Both the position numbers and the translations under genes were made by a program. Source: Methylothermaceae bacterium (GTDB lineage Bacteria > Pseudomonadota > Gammaproteobacteria > Methylococcales > Methylothermaceae). From it: a DNA stretch of 16,724 bases. The notes under the pieces are model-generated. The model had not been told where the DNA came from. It saw nothing but the letters and a program-made list of their open reading frames with translations, and did not search any database. The DNA lies in NCBI GenBank assembly GCA_027024125.1, contig JALVSV010000184.1, positions 1-16,724 on the forward strand, given 5' to 3'. How positions within the stretch are numbered: position 1 is the stretch's first letter; each line of letters begins with the position of its first letter. Of the stretch, positions 1 to 6,764 are shown one piece after another.

Positions 1-1
1 T

Positions 2-313
2 ATCAAGAACTTTCCGGTCGATTACCTTAAAATCGATGGCCAGTTCGTACAAAACCTGGCCAATGATGAAACCGACCAAGTGCTGGTCAATGCCATGGTT
101 AAAATTGCCCATAAATTGGGAAAACAAGTAATTGCTGAATATGTGGAAAACCCTCAGGCGTTGGAATTTCTCAAGAAGATTGGTGTCGATTATGGACAAG
201 GCTATCTGTTGGGGAAACCCGTGACAGAACTCCTGCCACATAACATCTTGCCGCTCAATGAATTGCTCCCTCAGGGACCGCAAAACCTTACCCTTTTCGA
301 TCACCCTTCATAA
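2..313 (+). CDS. EAL-domain protein, C-terminal fragment (5' end outside window)
   Basis: Reading frame 2 is open from the first bases of the window to a TAA at 311-313 and encodes about 103 residues. It is the C-terminal third of an EAL-type c-di-GMP phosphodiesterase domain: it begins within the FPVDYLKIDG segment (Lys and Asp of the metal and substrate site), continues with VIAEYVEN (the counterpart of AEGVET; both Glu are kept) and ends with GQGYLLGKP, which carries the conserved Gln. These residues suggest a catalytically competent EAL domain, but the EAL signature itself lies outside the window, so activity and upstream domains (often PAS or GGDEF) cannot be judged. The first in-frame ATG, at 80, is inside the domain and is not a real start. 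Confidence 0.9.
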   Translation: MKNFPVDYLKIDGQFVQNLANDETDQVLVNAMVKIAHKLGKQVIAEYVENPQALEFLKKIGVDYGQGYLLGKPVTELLPHNILPLNELLPQGPQNLTLFDHPS

Positions 314-407
314 GCTGAAACAGCCATTTTTGGCGCCTCCAGCCGGATTCTCTGGCACCTCCGATCATTCATTAACTCAATAGTCATTGTCAAGGCCTAC
401 CGTTGAA

Positions 408-438
408 GCACCTGATACGTCCCCTTGTCGCACCTGAT
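408..438. repeat. Short direct repeat upstream of the PBP1b gene
   Basis: GCACCTGAT occurs at 408-416 and again at 430-438, a 22-bp period (about two helical turns), roughly 40 to 70 bp before the mrcB start. This is the geometry of a paired binding site on one face of the helix. The 164-bp gap (314-477) has only a weak TTGTCA (388-393) as a possible -35 box. Coincidence is quite possible. Confidence 0.25.
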
Positions 439-477
439 TCATCGTCCAAATCCAGGCACATACTGTAAGCGGATTCC

Positions 478-2811
478 ATGGCAAAAGCTTCTCCTAAGAA
501 ACGTCACCGCACCTCATCAAGGCGTCGCCGCAAATCAAGCCCACTGCGTTCCTGGTTGAAAAAAACCTTTTGGCTCGGGCTGGGTAGTGTTGTTTTCGTC
601 CTGATCGTCTATCTGAGCTATCTCGACTACACGGTACGCCACCAGTTCGAAGGCAGACGCTGGGCGCTTCCGGCCAGTGTCTATGCCAGCCCGGTCGAGC
701 TTTATGGCGGCTTGAATGTGTCGAGGCCACAGCTGGAACAGCTACTGGGACTACTCAACTACCGCCATGATCCTCATCTGACCAGTGAGGCAAGCTATTA
801 TCGCAGGGGCAACGGTCTGATCGTCAGAACCAGAAGCTTCCATTTCCCCGATGGCCCTGAAGAAAGCATCAGGGCCAGGATAGAGTTTCGTTCCGGCCAT
901 CTATCGGCTTTGCGCTCATTGGATCAGGGCAGGCCACTTCCGCTGCTTAGGCTCGATCCGGTGCAAATCGGCAGTTTTTATCCTGGCCGCAAAGAGGACC
1001 GCATCCTGGTCAGGCTGGAAGACGTCCCGCCTTTGTTGATCAAAACGCTCTTGACCGTGGAAGACCGTGAGTTCTACCACCACCATGGTATCTCGCCCAA
1101 GGCCATCGTCCGCGCCCTCTGGGCGGATGTGAAGGCAGGCAGAATCGTGCAGGGTGGCAGTACCCTGACGCAACAATTGGTCAAGAACTTCTATCTGAGT
1201 TCGGAACGCCGGCTGGTTCGAAAAATCAATGAAGCATGGATGGCCCTGATTCTGGAGGCCCGTTATTCGAAAGATGAGATTCTGGAGGCCTACCTCAATG
1301 AAATCTATCTTGGGCAGAACAAGGCCCGCGCCATCCACGGTTTCGGACTGGCAAGCGAATTCTATTTCAGCCGCCACCTGAAAGAGCTGGAACCCCAACA
1401 CATCGCACTGTTGGTGGGAATGGTCAGAGGCCCCAACTACTACAATCCACGCCGCCATCCAGAACGTGCCCTGAAACGGCGCAATCTGGTTCTCGATCTG
1501 TTGCACCAGCAGGGAGTGATCGATGCCAAGACATTACACCGCGCCAAACGTCGACCTTTGGGGGTGACACCTTATTTCCACCGGCCCAGTGCGCTCTATC
1601 CCGCCTTTCTCGACCTGGTCAAACGTCAACTGACTCTGGAATACAAGGAAGAGGATCTGACATCGGAAGGACTCAAAATCTTCACCACCTTGGACATCCA
1701 GGTCCAGGAGGCGTTGGAGAAGAGTACCAAACGTGTGCTGCCCAGCCTGGAAAAAGGCTATCGTATCCATGGATTGGAAACTGCCAACGTGATCGTCCGC
1801 AGGAGCAATGGAGAAATCGTGGCCTTGAGTGGTGGCCGCGATCCACGCCAGGCAGGATTCAACCGCGCCCTGGACAGTGTGCGTCCTGTTGGTTCACTGA
1901 TCAAGCCCGCCGTCTATCTCACGGCGCTACAGCAGCCCGAGCATTTTACCGTCATCACTCCGATCCCTGACAAACCGGTACGGATCAAAAATCCCGACGG
2001 CACCTTCTGGCGTCCCCAGAATTATGATCACAAGACCCATGGCATGGTCCCTTTGCACCAGGCTCTGACCCACTCCTATAACCTGGCCACCGTCCATCTG
2101 GGGATGAAATTGGGGCTTGCACACGTCGCCAGGACCGTGCGCCAGCTCGGTGTCACCCGCCCCCTCAAACTTTATCCTTCGATGTTACTGGGCGCAACCT
2201 CCCTCACCCCCCTGGAGGTTACTCAAATGTATCTGACTTTGGCCAACCAGGGATTTGCCATGCCACTTCGCGCTATTCGGGCCGTGATGTCCAACGACAA
2301 TCAATCGTTGCAGCGTTACCCTTTGACGCTCAGGCAGGCAATCGACCCCCCACCCATCTATTTGCTCGACACGATTCTCATGCAAGTCATGAAAGAAGGA
2401 ACTGGTCGTGGAGCCTATCGCATCCTGCCTGCAGATCTGCAAGTGGCAGGCAAGACAGGAACCACCAACGATCTTCGGGACAGCTGGTTTGCCGGTTTCA
2501 GTGGGGATTACCTTGGAGTCACCTGGATTGGCCGGGACGACAATCGCCCCTCCCGTTTGACGGGATCACGAGGTGCCCTGCAATTATGGGCAAGGGTATT
2601 CAGCAAAATAGCCACCGAAAGCCTGACACTGACCCAACCCGAGGAAATCGAATGGATACCCATCGATCCACTCTCGGGGCTACGCGCCGATGAGCAGTGT
2701 CCAGACGCCAGGCGATTCCCTTTCATCCAGGGGTCAGCGCCCCAATCTCCGGCACCTTGTGCGTCGCAAAGGCAGCCTGGCGTACCCCAATGGTTTAAAC
2801 GCTGGTTCTAA
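478..2811 (+). CDS. mrcB: Penicillin-binding protein 1B, bifunctional peptidoglycan glycosyltransferase/transpeptidase
   Basis: A class A PBP that polymerises lipid II into glycan strands and cross-links their peptides at the outer face of the inner membrane. The 777-aa product starts with a strongly basic cytoplasmic tail (1-30), followed by one membrane segment (about 31-49) and a UB2H-like region (about 60-160). The glycosyltransferase (GT51) domain has VEDREFYHHHG with catalytic Glu195, then QGGSTLTQQ (225-233) and a KINEAWMALILEARYSK-type stretch. The transpeptidase domain has the nucleophile motif SLIK (Ser473, Lys476), SYN (533-535) and KTG (659-661). All catalytic motifs are intact, and length and domain order match PBP1b rather than PBP1a. 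The ATG start has only a weak ribosome-binding sequence. No terminator follows directly; the palindromic element at 2850-3058 is next. Symbol and family are confident; whether a cognate LpoB exists cannot be seen. Confidence 0.95.
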   Translation: MAKASPKKRHRTSSRRRRKSSPLRSWLKKTFWLGLGSVVFVLIVYLSYLDYTVRHQFEGRRWALPASVYASPVELYGGLNVSRPQLEQLLGLLNYRHDPHLTSEASYYRRGNGLIVRTRSFHFPDGPEESIRARIEFRSGHLSALRSLDQGRPLPLLRLDPVQIGSFYPGRKEDRILVRLEDVPPLLIKTLLTVEDREFYHHHGISPKAIVRALWADVKAGRIVQGGSTLTQQLVKNFYLSSERRLVRKINEAWMALILEARYSKDEILEAYLNEIYLGQNKARAIHGFGLASEFYFSRHLKELEPQHIALLVGMVRGPNYYNPRRHPERALKRRNLVLDLLHQQGVIDAKTLHRAKRRPLGVTPYFHRPSALYPAFLDLVKRQLTLEYKEEDLTSEGLKIFTTLDIQVQEALEKSTKRVLPSLEKGYRIHGLETANVIVRRSNGEIVALSGGRDPRQAGFNRALDSVRPVGSLIKPAVYLTALQQPEHFTVITPIPDKPVRIKNPDGTFWRPQNYDHKTHGMVPLHQALTHSYNLATVHLGMKLGLAHVARTVRQLGVTRPLKLYPSMLLGATSLTPLEVTQMYLTLANQGFAMPLRAIRAVMSNDNQSLQRYPLTLRQAIDPPPIYLLDTILMQVMKEGTGRGAYRILPADLQVAGKTGTTNDLRDSWFAGFSGDYLGVTWIGRDDNRPSRLTGSRGALQLWARVFSKIATESLTLTQPEEIEWIPIDPLSGLRADEQCPDARRFPFIQGSAPQSPAPCASQRQPGVPQWFKRWF

Positions 2812-2813
2812 AT

Positions 2814-3106
2814 CCCGAACCTCAGATCAGGGCTCCGTCATCTATTCTGGACGAGGCAGGTGGTCTGCTTCGAAAAACACCGTAAATACTTTCTTGCTGT
2901 GCAGTCCTGCTGTGCAAGAAAGTCCTGCCCAAACTTCCCTGTTTGGGCGCTCGCCCGGCTGCGAAAGTCCATCGGACTTTCGGTCCGGGCTCGCCCCTGT
3001 AGGCTCCGCTCTGGCCTCCCTGCCGGCGAGGCTTTCGAATCACACCACCTACCTCTTCAATCAACCCTTTACGTATTTAAATGACGCGGTCCTGAACCTC
3101 TGATTA
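2814..3106. repeat. Degenerate direct repeats flanking the palindromic element
   Basis: CCCGAACCTCAGATCA (2814-2829) and CCTGAACCTCTGATTA (3091-3106) match at 13 of 16 positions in the same orientation. They lie about 20 and 32 bp outside the terminal inverted repeats. They are too long, too diverged and too far from the element to be a clear target-site duplication, but they bracket it and may mark the limits of a larger repeated module. Confidence 0.3.
2850..3058. repeat. MITE-like palindromic element with 26-bp terminal inverted repeats
   Basis: A non-coding element of about 209 bp between two convergent transcription units. The outer ends (2850-2875 and 3033-3058) are inverted repeats of 26 bp with 4 mismatches; the inner 18 bp read AGGTGGTCTGCTTCGAAA and, in complement, AGGTGGTGTGATTCGAAA. 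Inside are three stacked hairpins. The first is 2888-2923, ACTTTCTTGC...GCAAGAAAGT, a perfect 10-bp stem with a nested GCAG/CTGC. The second is 2927-2948, GCCCAAAC/GTTTGGGC with a 6-nt loop. The third is 2953-2990, GCCCGG...CCGGGC enclosing CGAAAGTCC/GGACTTTCG. No hairpin is followed by a T-run, so a purely terminator role is doubtful. The organisation is that of a MITE or a clustered REP-type element. It has no transposase, so mobility would depend on a protein elsewhere. Copy number in the genome is the key unknown. Confidence 0.65.
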
Positions 3107-3155
3107 AATCCCATTGATGTATCATCCAATTTCTTGGTTGACAGCTTCCGGTGGC

Positions 3156-3344
3156 CTATCTTTTTTCACGGGCGCTCAAACCCAATATCATAATGGAAGC
3201 CCCTGCCACTGCAGCCAACAAGGCGTTCTCTTTACTGGCGCCAAACAGTAACAAAGCCCCATAGCCACCCAGCGCCGCCCCCAGCCCACTGAAAGCCATG
3301 GCACGCATCACCCGGCACAGGACACAATCGCGGTTGTATTTCAT
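3156..3344 (-). CDS. Small membrane protein with an N-terminal CxxC motif, unknown function
   Basis: The product has 62 residues. It begins MKYNRDCVLCRV, with a CxxC pair at Cys7/Cys10, followed by two hydrophobic, Gly/Ala-rich helices (about 13-34 and 39-56) and a basic end (REKR). The start ATG overlaps the stop of the upstream lipoprotein gene in an ATGA (3341-3344), which implies translational coupling and supports it as a real gene. The CxxC could bind a metal or act as a thiol pair; nothing in the sequence decides this. I do not recognise a named family. It is the last gene of the folE-hemH run and its stop lies about 100 bp from the palindromic element. Confidence 0.7.
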   Translation of the reverse strand: MKYNRDCVLCRVMRAMAFSGLGAALGGYGALLLFGASKENALLAAVAGASIMILGLSAREKR

Positions 3345-4060
3345 AACGATCCCATAGGCTCAACACATCCATGATGATAGTCATATTTTTCCGGAGAAGC
3401 ACGGCGCGGCAGCAGATTTCGGATCCTGGACATCAATTGATCTGCTGTGATCGGTAACGGCCACCCCATCGGCAAGCCCGTCGACTCCAGAGCCTCCGCA
3501 ACCCAACCGTTGCAGGTACGAAAGAGATGAAAACTCCCCTTGGCAGGATAGAACCAACTGACGGGATAGTAACCACGGCGGAGAGGCTTGCTGCGTGGGT
3601 TTTCCATGCGTTCGAAGCTGGAGTCGATATACTGGATCAGCTTGAGGAAGGCCTTGGGACAGAGGTCCAAACGGATGATCTCTGCATACGGAAAGTGCCT
3701 CGAAAGGTCACCGTCAATACCAACGACATGGAGCACACTCGGGGTAGGCCATCCTCCTGCTTTCAAGGTCACCCAGACCCCCGGATCTTCCATCTGGTAG
3801 TAATCCCAGTCCCCCCAACCCACTTCAATAAAATCGGCGTGGGAGAAATCGACGGTCTCTGGCCAGAATCCCCTGGGGATATCCGCCTTTCGCACTGCCA
3901 GCCCAGCGTGTTTGCCATGATCGATGACGAATACGGGTACGCCTGATTCCCCCGCTCTGGCCAGTGGTATTGGATTTTTCGGGGAACAGGCCCCGCAAAG
4001 CAGTGACAGGGCCAGCAGCAACAGGTTAAATTCATTCCTGGTGAACATTCGACAAGGCAA
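3341..4060 (-). CDS. DUF2459-family putative lipoprotein
   Basis: The protein (239 aa from TTG 4060; 235 aa from ATG 4048) resembles the DUF2459/TIGR02117 family of uncharacterised exported proteins. Family-like features are a VFVIDHGKHAGL segment (His48, His51), FIEVGWGDWDYYQ, and near the end the FRTCNGWVAEALESTGLP signature with Cys183. The Cys/His pattern hints at a papain-like (NlpC/P60-type) fold, but that is inference. The N-terminus has an Arg, a run of leucines and then LCGAC, a plausible lipobox with Cys25 as lipidated residue, so the protein probably sits in the periplasm on a membrane. Start choice: a strong AAGGAGG lies about 10 nt before the TTG at 4060 but 22 nt before the ATG at 4048, so TTG is used here; ATG remains possible. 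It lies 7 nt behind hemH and is coupled to the 62-aa gene. Confidence 0.8.
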   Translation of the reverse strand: MPCRMFTRNEFNLLLLALSLLCGACSPKNPIPLARAGESGVPVFVIDHGKHAGLAVRKADIPRGFWPETVDFSHADFIEVGWGDWDYYQMEDPGVWVTLKAGGWPTPSVLHVVGIDGDLSRHFPYAEIIRLDLCPKAFLKLIQYIDSSFERMENPRSKPLRRGYYPVSWFYPAKGSFHLFRTCNGWVAEALESTGLPMGWPLPITADQLMSRIRNLLPRRASPEKYDYHHGCVEPMGSL

Positions 4061-4079
4061 GGGGGGATTACCCCTCCTT
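4059..4079. promoter_or_regulatory. Hairpin masking the ribosome-binding site between hemH and the lipoprotein gene
   Basis: On the + strand AAGGGGGG (4059-4066), loop ATTA, then CCCCTCCTT (4071-4079) form a G/C-rich stem with one bulge. In the minus-strand transcript it covers the end of hemH, its TAA (in the loop) and the AAGGAGG that would serve the lipoprotein gene. It could make translation of the downstream gene depend on ribosomes finishing hemH. Without a T-run it is not an intrinsic terminator. Confidence 0.35.
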
Positions 4080-5021
4080 GTCAGGCAGCAGCTCTTTCAG
4101 CATCTGCACGTGCCTGGGATCGGAATTCAAAGCAGGAATATAACGGTATTGGCTTCCTCCAGATTGGAGGAATATCTCGCAATTGGTATGTGCGATCTCT
4201 TCGAGGGTTTCCAGGCAATCCACCGAGAACCCGGGACACACGACATCCACCGTGCGAATCCCTTCTTTTGGGAGCTGCCGCAGCACTTCGACACAATAAG
4301 GCTGCAACCAGTTGGCTGGACCGAAGCGTGACTGAAACACCAGCCTCCAGGAAGTCTCATCCAACCCCAGCCTCTTGGCAATCAAAGCGGAAGACGTCAC
4401 ACACTGTGCGTAGTAGGGATCGCCTTGCATGCGGCTTTTTTCCGGAAGCCCGTGAAACGAAAACAACAGCATCTGCGCCCGGCCTTTGGCCTGCCAGAAC
4501 GATTGGATGCTATCTACCACGGCATCGATGTAACTGGGTTCTGCATGATAATCACTGCGGAAACTGAATGATGGCATCACTGGCAGGCTGGTCATGATAT
4601 GTGCCAGCCGATCGAATACAGTGGCGGTCGTGGTGATGGAATATTGGGGATAGAGCGGCAAAACGACCACCTTTTCCACACCTTGGGCAATCAAACCCTC
4701 GAAACCTTCGTTCAGTGAAGGCTGGCCATAGCGCATCCCTACCGCAACCGGAGCGTTTATCTCCCCTGCCAGTGCATCGGCCAGACGTTGGGTATGCACC
4801 ACCAGGGGCGACCCTTCGTCCATCCAGATACTCCGGTAGGCCCTGGCAACACGATTGGCACGCAGAGGGGCTACCACAGTATAAAGCAGCGGCAACCATA
4901 ACACTCTGGGCAATGACACTACCCTGCGATCGCCGAGAAATTCCCTAAGATACTTTCGTACAGAGCCAGGAGTCGGGGCATCTGGACTACCCAGATTGGC
5001 CAAAAGAATGCCTGTTTTCAC
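4068..5021 (-). CDS. hemH: Ferrochelatase
   Basis: Inserts Fe(II) into protoporphyrin IX, the last step of protoheme synthesis. The 317-aa product has the full bacterial family layout: N-terminal KTGILLANLGSPDAPT, the SPL motif (71-73), the PLYPQYS segment (122-128), the catalytic FSFHGLPEKS with His190, FQSRFGPANWLQPY (229-242), and CPGFSVDCLETLEEI (262-276) with the conserved Glu271. The start is GTG at 5021, 3 nt after the folE stop, so the two genes are very likely translated from one message. Length is normal. The product would feed the c-type cytochromes whose maturation involves CcmA, encoded further along in this window. Confidence 0.96.
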   Translation of the reverse strand: MKTGILLANLGSPDAPTPGSVRKYLREFLGDRRVVSLPRVLWLPLLYTVVAPLRANRVARAYRSIWMDEGSPLVVHTQRLADALAGEINAPVAVGMRYGQPSLNEGFEGLIAQGVEKVVVLPLYPQYSITTTATVFDRLAHIMTSLPVMPSFSFRSDYHAEPSYIDAVVDSIQSFWQAKGRAQMLLFSFHGLPEKSRMQGDPYYAQCVTSSALIAKRLGLDETSWRLVFQSRFGPANWLQPYCVEVLRQLPKEGIRTVDVVCPGFSVDCLETLEEIAHTNCEIFLQSGGSQYRYIPALNSDPRHVQMLKELLPDKEG

Positions 5022-5024
5022 AGA

Positions 5025-5579
5025 TTATACTTGACGATCCAGCAGATTGAGGAACTCCGAACGGGTGCTGATCCTTTCCCGGAACAACCCCAGCATGGTG
5101 GATGTGGTCATCACCGAATTCTGCTTTTCCACCCCACGCATCATCATGCAAAGGTGCTTGGCCTCCACGACGACAGCCACCCCTCTCGGATCGACCGCGG
5201 CCTGAATGGCATCGGCGATCTGCTTGGTGAGGCGTTCCTGTATCTGCAGGCGGCGCGAATACATTTCCACGATTCGGGCCACCTTCGACAGACCAATGAC
5301 CTTGCCGTGGGGAAGATAACCCACATGGCATTTGCCGATAAAGGGCAACAGATGATGTTCGCACAATGAATACAATTCGATATTGCGCACGATCACCATG
5401 TCTTCGGTATCGGCCTCGAACACCGCATTGTTGAGGACCTTCTCCAGCGATTGATGGTAACCACTGTTGAGATAGCGGAAAGCAGCAGCAGCGCGCTTTG
5501 GGGTATCCACCAGCCCTTCCCGCCCCACATCCTCACCAATTGCGGCGATCAAATCGGAAAATATGTTTTCCATTTTCAC
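5025..5579 (-). CDS. folE: GTP cyclohydrolase I
   Basis: Converts GTP to 7,8-dihydroneopterin triphosphate, the first committed step of pterin synthesis for folate and, in methylotrophs, a likely precursor for H4MPT. The product has 184 aa. The zinc and catalytic residues are present: SLCEHHLLP with Cys73, His75 and His76, and HLCMMMRGV with His142 and Cys144. The [15 protein letters not shown] segment (85-99) and the RLQIQERLT block (110-118) are typical of type I enzymes, slightly shorter at the N-terminus than the E. coli protein. The start is GTG at 5579, with AGGTGA six bases upstream; an in-frame ATG at 5573 is the alternative. It heads the minus-strand run and is divergent from the fae homologue, about 120 bp away. 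Confidence 0.96.
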   Translation of the reverse strand: MKMENIFSDLIAAIGEDVGREGLVDTPKRAAAAFRYLNSGYHQSLEKVLNNAVFEADTEDMVIVRNIELYSLCEHHLLPFIGKCHVGYLPHGKVIGLSKVARIVEMYSRRLQIQERLTKQIADAIQAAVDPRGVAVVVEAKHLCMMMRGVEKQNSVMTTSTMLGLFRERISTRSEFLNLLDRQV

Positions 5580-5611
5580 AGTTATTCACCTGGATAGATT
5601 GAATGGCGCTT

Positions 5612-5617
5612 AGTATA
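5612..5617 (-). promoter_or_regulatory. Possible -10 box for folE
   Basis: Read on the minus strand, TATACT at 5617-5612 matches TATAAT at five of six positions and lies about 33 bp before the folE start. No good -35 is present at 16-18 bp, so this would be a weak or activated promoter. It lies inside the same 120-bp gap as the fae promoter, so the two could influence each other. Confidence 0.3.
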
Positions 5618-5632
5618 CCTGCTTTTGTGAGT

Positions 5633-5660
5633 TTGACATTCTGTGCTGAAGACTTAAGCT
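5633..5660 (+). promoter_or_regulatory. Sigma-70-like promoter for the fae homologue
   Basis: A perfect TTGACA (5633-5638) is followed after 16 bp by TAAGCT (5655-5660), inside a small tandem duplication TAAGCTAAGCTA. The -10 match is only moderate. About 40 bp further on comes a strong ribosome-binding site, AAGGAG (5685-5690), 8 nt before the ATG. This is the best -35 hexamer and one of the best ribosome sites in the window, consistent with high expression. Confidence 0.5.
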
Positions 5661-5698
5661 AAGCTACTTTTCAATTTTAACAACAAGGAGCCAGACCT

Positions 5699-6259
5699 AT
5701 GAGCGATAGAATCGTATTCCGCAGTGGAGAAGCCCTGGTAGCGGGTGGACCTCCTGGAACCGCGGCAGAACCTGAGGTCATCATTGGCGAACTCGATGGC
5801 CCTGTCGGTACCGCATTGGCCACCTTGACCGGTGATCAGGTTCCGGGTCACAGCAGGGTGTTCGCCATCCTCAACACGGATATCCAGGTCCGTCCCCTTA
5901 CCCTCATGGTCAGCAAAGTGACCGTCAAGGGCAAGATGGCCAAACGCTACACCAACATTCTGATGGGCACCGTCCAGGGTGCGATCGCCAATGGAGTGCT
6001 GGACGCGGTTCGCGCCGGGGATATTCCCAAGGAGAAAGCCAACGACCTTGGGATCATCGTTTCGGTTTGGTTGAACCCAATGGTTGGAAACGAGGATTAC
6101 GAATGCGACCACAAGGCACTGTTCGATATCCACCGCAAGGCGACTGCCCTGGCCATTCACAAAGCCATGAACCACCAGCCGGACATCGACTGGTTGCTGG
6201 AGAACCAGGACAAGATCACCCACAAGTATTATCAGATGGGTCTGGACGGCAAGATTTAA
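5699..6259 (+). CDS. fae: Formaldehyde-activating enzyme (Fae) homologue with altered active site
   Basis: Classical Fae condenses formaldehyde with tetrahydromethanopterin to methylene-H4MPT in the cytoplasm. The 186-aa product aligns with Fae along most of its length: GEALVAGG near the start (10-17), EVIIGELDGPVGTA (26-39), a LTLMVSKVTVKG block resembling the NTLMFNKVT of Fae, GTVQGAIANGVLDAV (about 96-110) and DLGIIVSVWLNP (about 118-129). Compared with the approximately 170-aa enzyme of Methylobacterium, two residues are inserted in the N-terminal loop and the position of the catalytic His in the NEVAHIDLIIG motif is Glu24 here (in AAEPEVIIG). The C-terminal portion also differs. It is therefore probably one of the Fae-like paralogues found in methylotrophs, and its reaction cannot be assumed. 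It stands alone, divergent from folE, with a strong ribosome-binding site. Confidence 0.85.
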   Translation: MSDRIVFRSGEALVAGGPPGTAAEPEVIIGELDGPVGTALATLTGDQVPGHSRVFAILNTDIQVRPLTLMVSKVTVKGKMAKRYTNILMGTVQGAIANGVLDAVRAGDIPKEKANDLGIIVSVWLNPMVGNEDYECDHKALFDIHRKATALAIHKAMNHQPDIDWLLENQDKITHKYYQMGLDGKI

Positions 6260-6266
6260 CAGCTGG

Positions 6267-6291
6267 AAAAGGGCCGGTTCAGAACCGGCCC
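6267..6291 (-). terminator. Hairpin terminator between convergent genes
   Basis: GGGCCGGTT-CAG-AACCGGCCC (6271-6291) is a perfect 9-bp stem with a 3-nt loop. On the minus strand it is directly followed by TTTT (6270-6267), giving an intrinsic terminator for the folP-dehydratase operon. On the + strand the trailing sequence is CTCCCCTAG, so termination of the fae transcript here would be weaker. It begins 7 nt after the end of the fae homologue and 27 nt from the end of the dehydratase gene. Confidence 0.75.
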
Positions 6292-6318
6292 CTCCCCTAG
6301 GTAGCGGAATCCGCCAGG

Positions 6319-6699
6319 TCAATCGTATTTGATGTACTTGAAGCGGGGATCGTCCGGGGTCCCTTCCAAGGCACTTGTTTCACCCGGCCGCCACATGATC
6401 ACCTCCTCTATCTTGGCCGCCAGTTCGAAATCCTTGTCGGTGATCCCTTTGGCGGAATGCGTCATCAGCTTGACGATGACAAACGCATAAGAAACCGTCA
6501 GATCCGGGTGGTGAAACGCCGCTTCGGCCAGATGCCCCACCGTATTCACCACCATCAAGCTCCCTTTCCAGCCCGCAGTTCTGTACTTGCGCCGAATCCA
6601 TCCCTTTTCATAGTACCAGTGAGGCAGTTCCTCCTTGAGGCGGGACTCGACCTCTTCTTCGGAATAGACTTCATCCGCTGCACGTTTGCGCCAACCCAT
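6319..6699 (-). CDS. phhB: Pterin-4a-carbinolamine dehydratase family protein
   Basis: A DCoH/PhhB-fold protein of 126 aa. Family members dehydrate 4a-hydroxytetrahydropterins; in bacteria lacking phenylalanine hydroxylase, homologues occur with molybdopterin or methanopterin genes and the physiological substrate is often unknown. The core GHLAEAAFHHPDLTVSYAFV has His63 and His64, and LMTHSAKGIT has His81; the spacing equals the catalytic His61/62/79 set of the mammalian enzyme. The N-terminus is longer than in minimal homologues (about 95-110 aa) and the C-terminus carries an extra tail of about 25 residues rich in charge. Start: ATG at 6699 is preceded by GGGAGGA six nt upstream, so it is preferred to the upstream ATG at 6750, which would add 17 residues without such a site. 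It follows folP by 65 bp on the same strand. Confidence 0.88.
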   Translation of the reverse strand: MGWRKRAADEVYSEEEVESRLKEELPHWYYEKGWIRRKYRTAGWKGSLMVVNTVGHLAEAAFHHPDLTVSYAFVIVKLMTHSAKGITDKDFELAAKIEEVIMWRPGETSALEGTPDDPRFKYIKYD

Positions 6700-6764
6700 G
6701 AGTGTTCCTCCCACTTGGTTTGCAGGGAAATAACCTAGCACCAAACTCAACTATTAAGCAAGGG

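Noticed and set aside
80..313. Free-standing 77-aa gene starting at ATG 80
   Set aside because: The same frame is open and EAL-like back to base 2, so this ATG is internal to a truncated gene.
916..1506. 196-codon open frame antisense to mrcB
   Set aside because: It mirrors the conserved glycosyltransferase coding region and has no recognisable domain.
2888..2990. CRISPR-like or multiple intrinsic terminator interpretation of the hairpins
   Set aside because: The three hairpins differ from one another, there are no regular spacers, and no T-run follows any stem on either strand.
2690..3103. 137-codon open frame on the plus strand
   Set aside because: It starts inside mrcB in another frame and runs through the hairpin element; composition follows the repeat and no protein motif is seen.
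6700..6750. Upstream start for the carbinolamine dehydratase
   Set aside because: The ATG at 6699 has a strong GGGAGGA at correct distance, which would lie within the coding region of the longer form.
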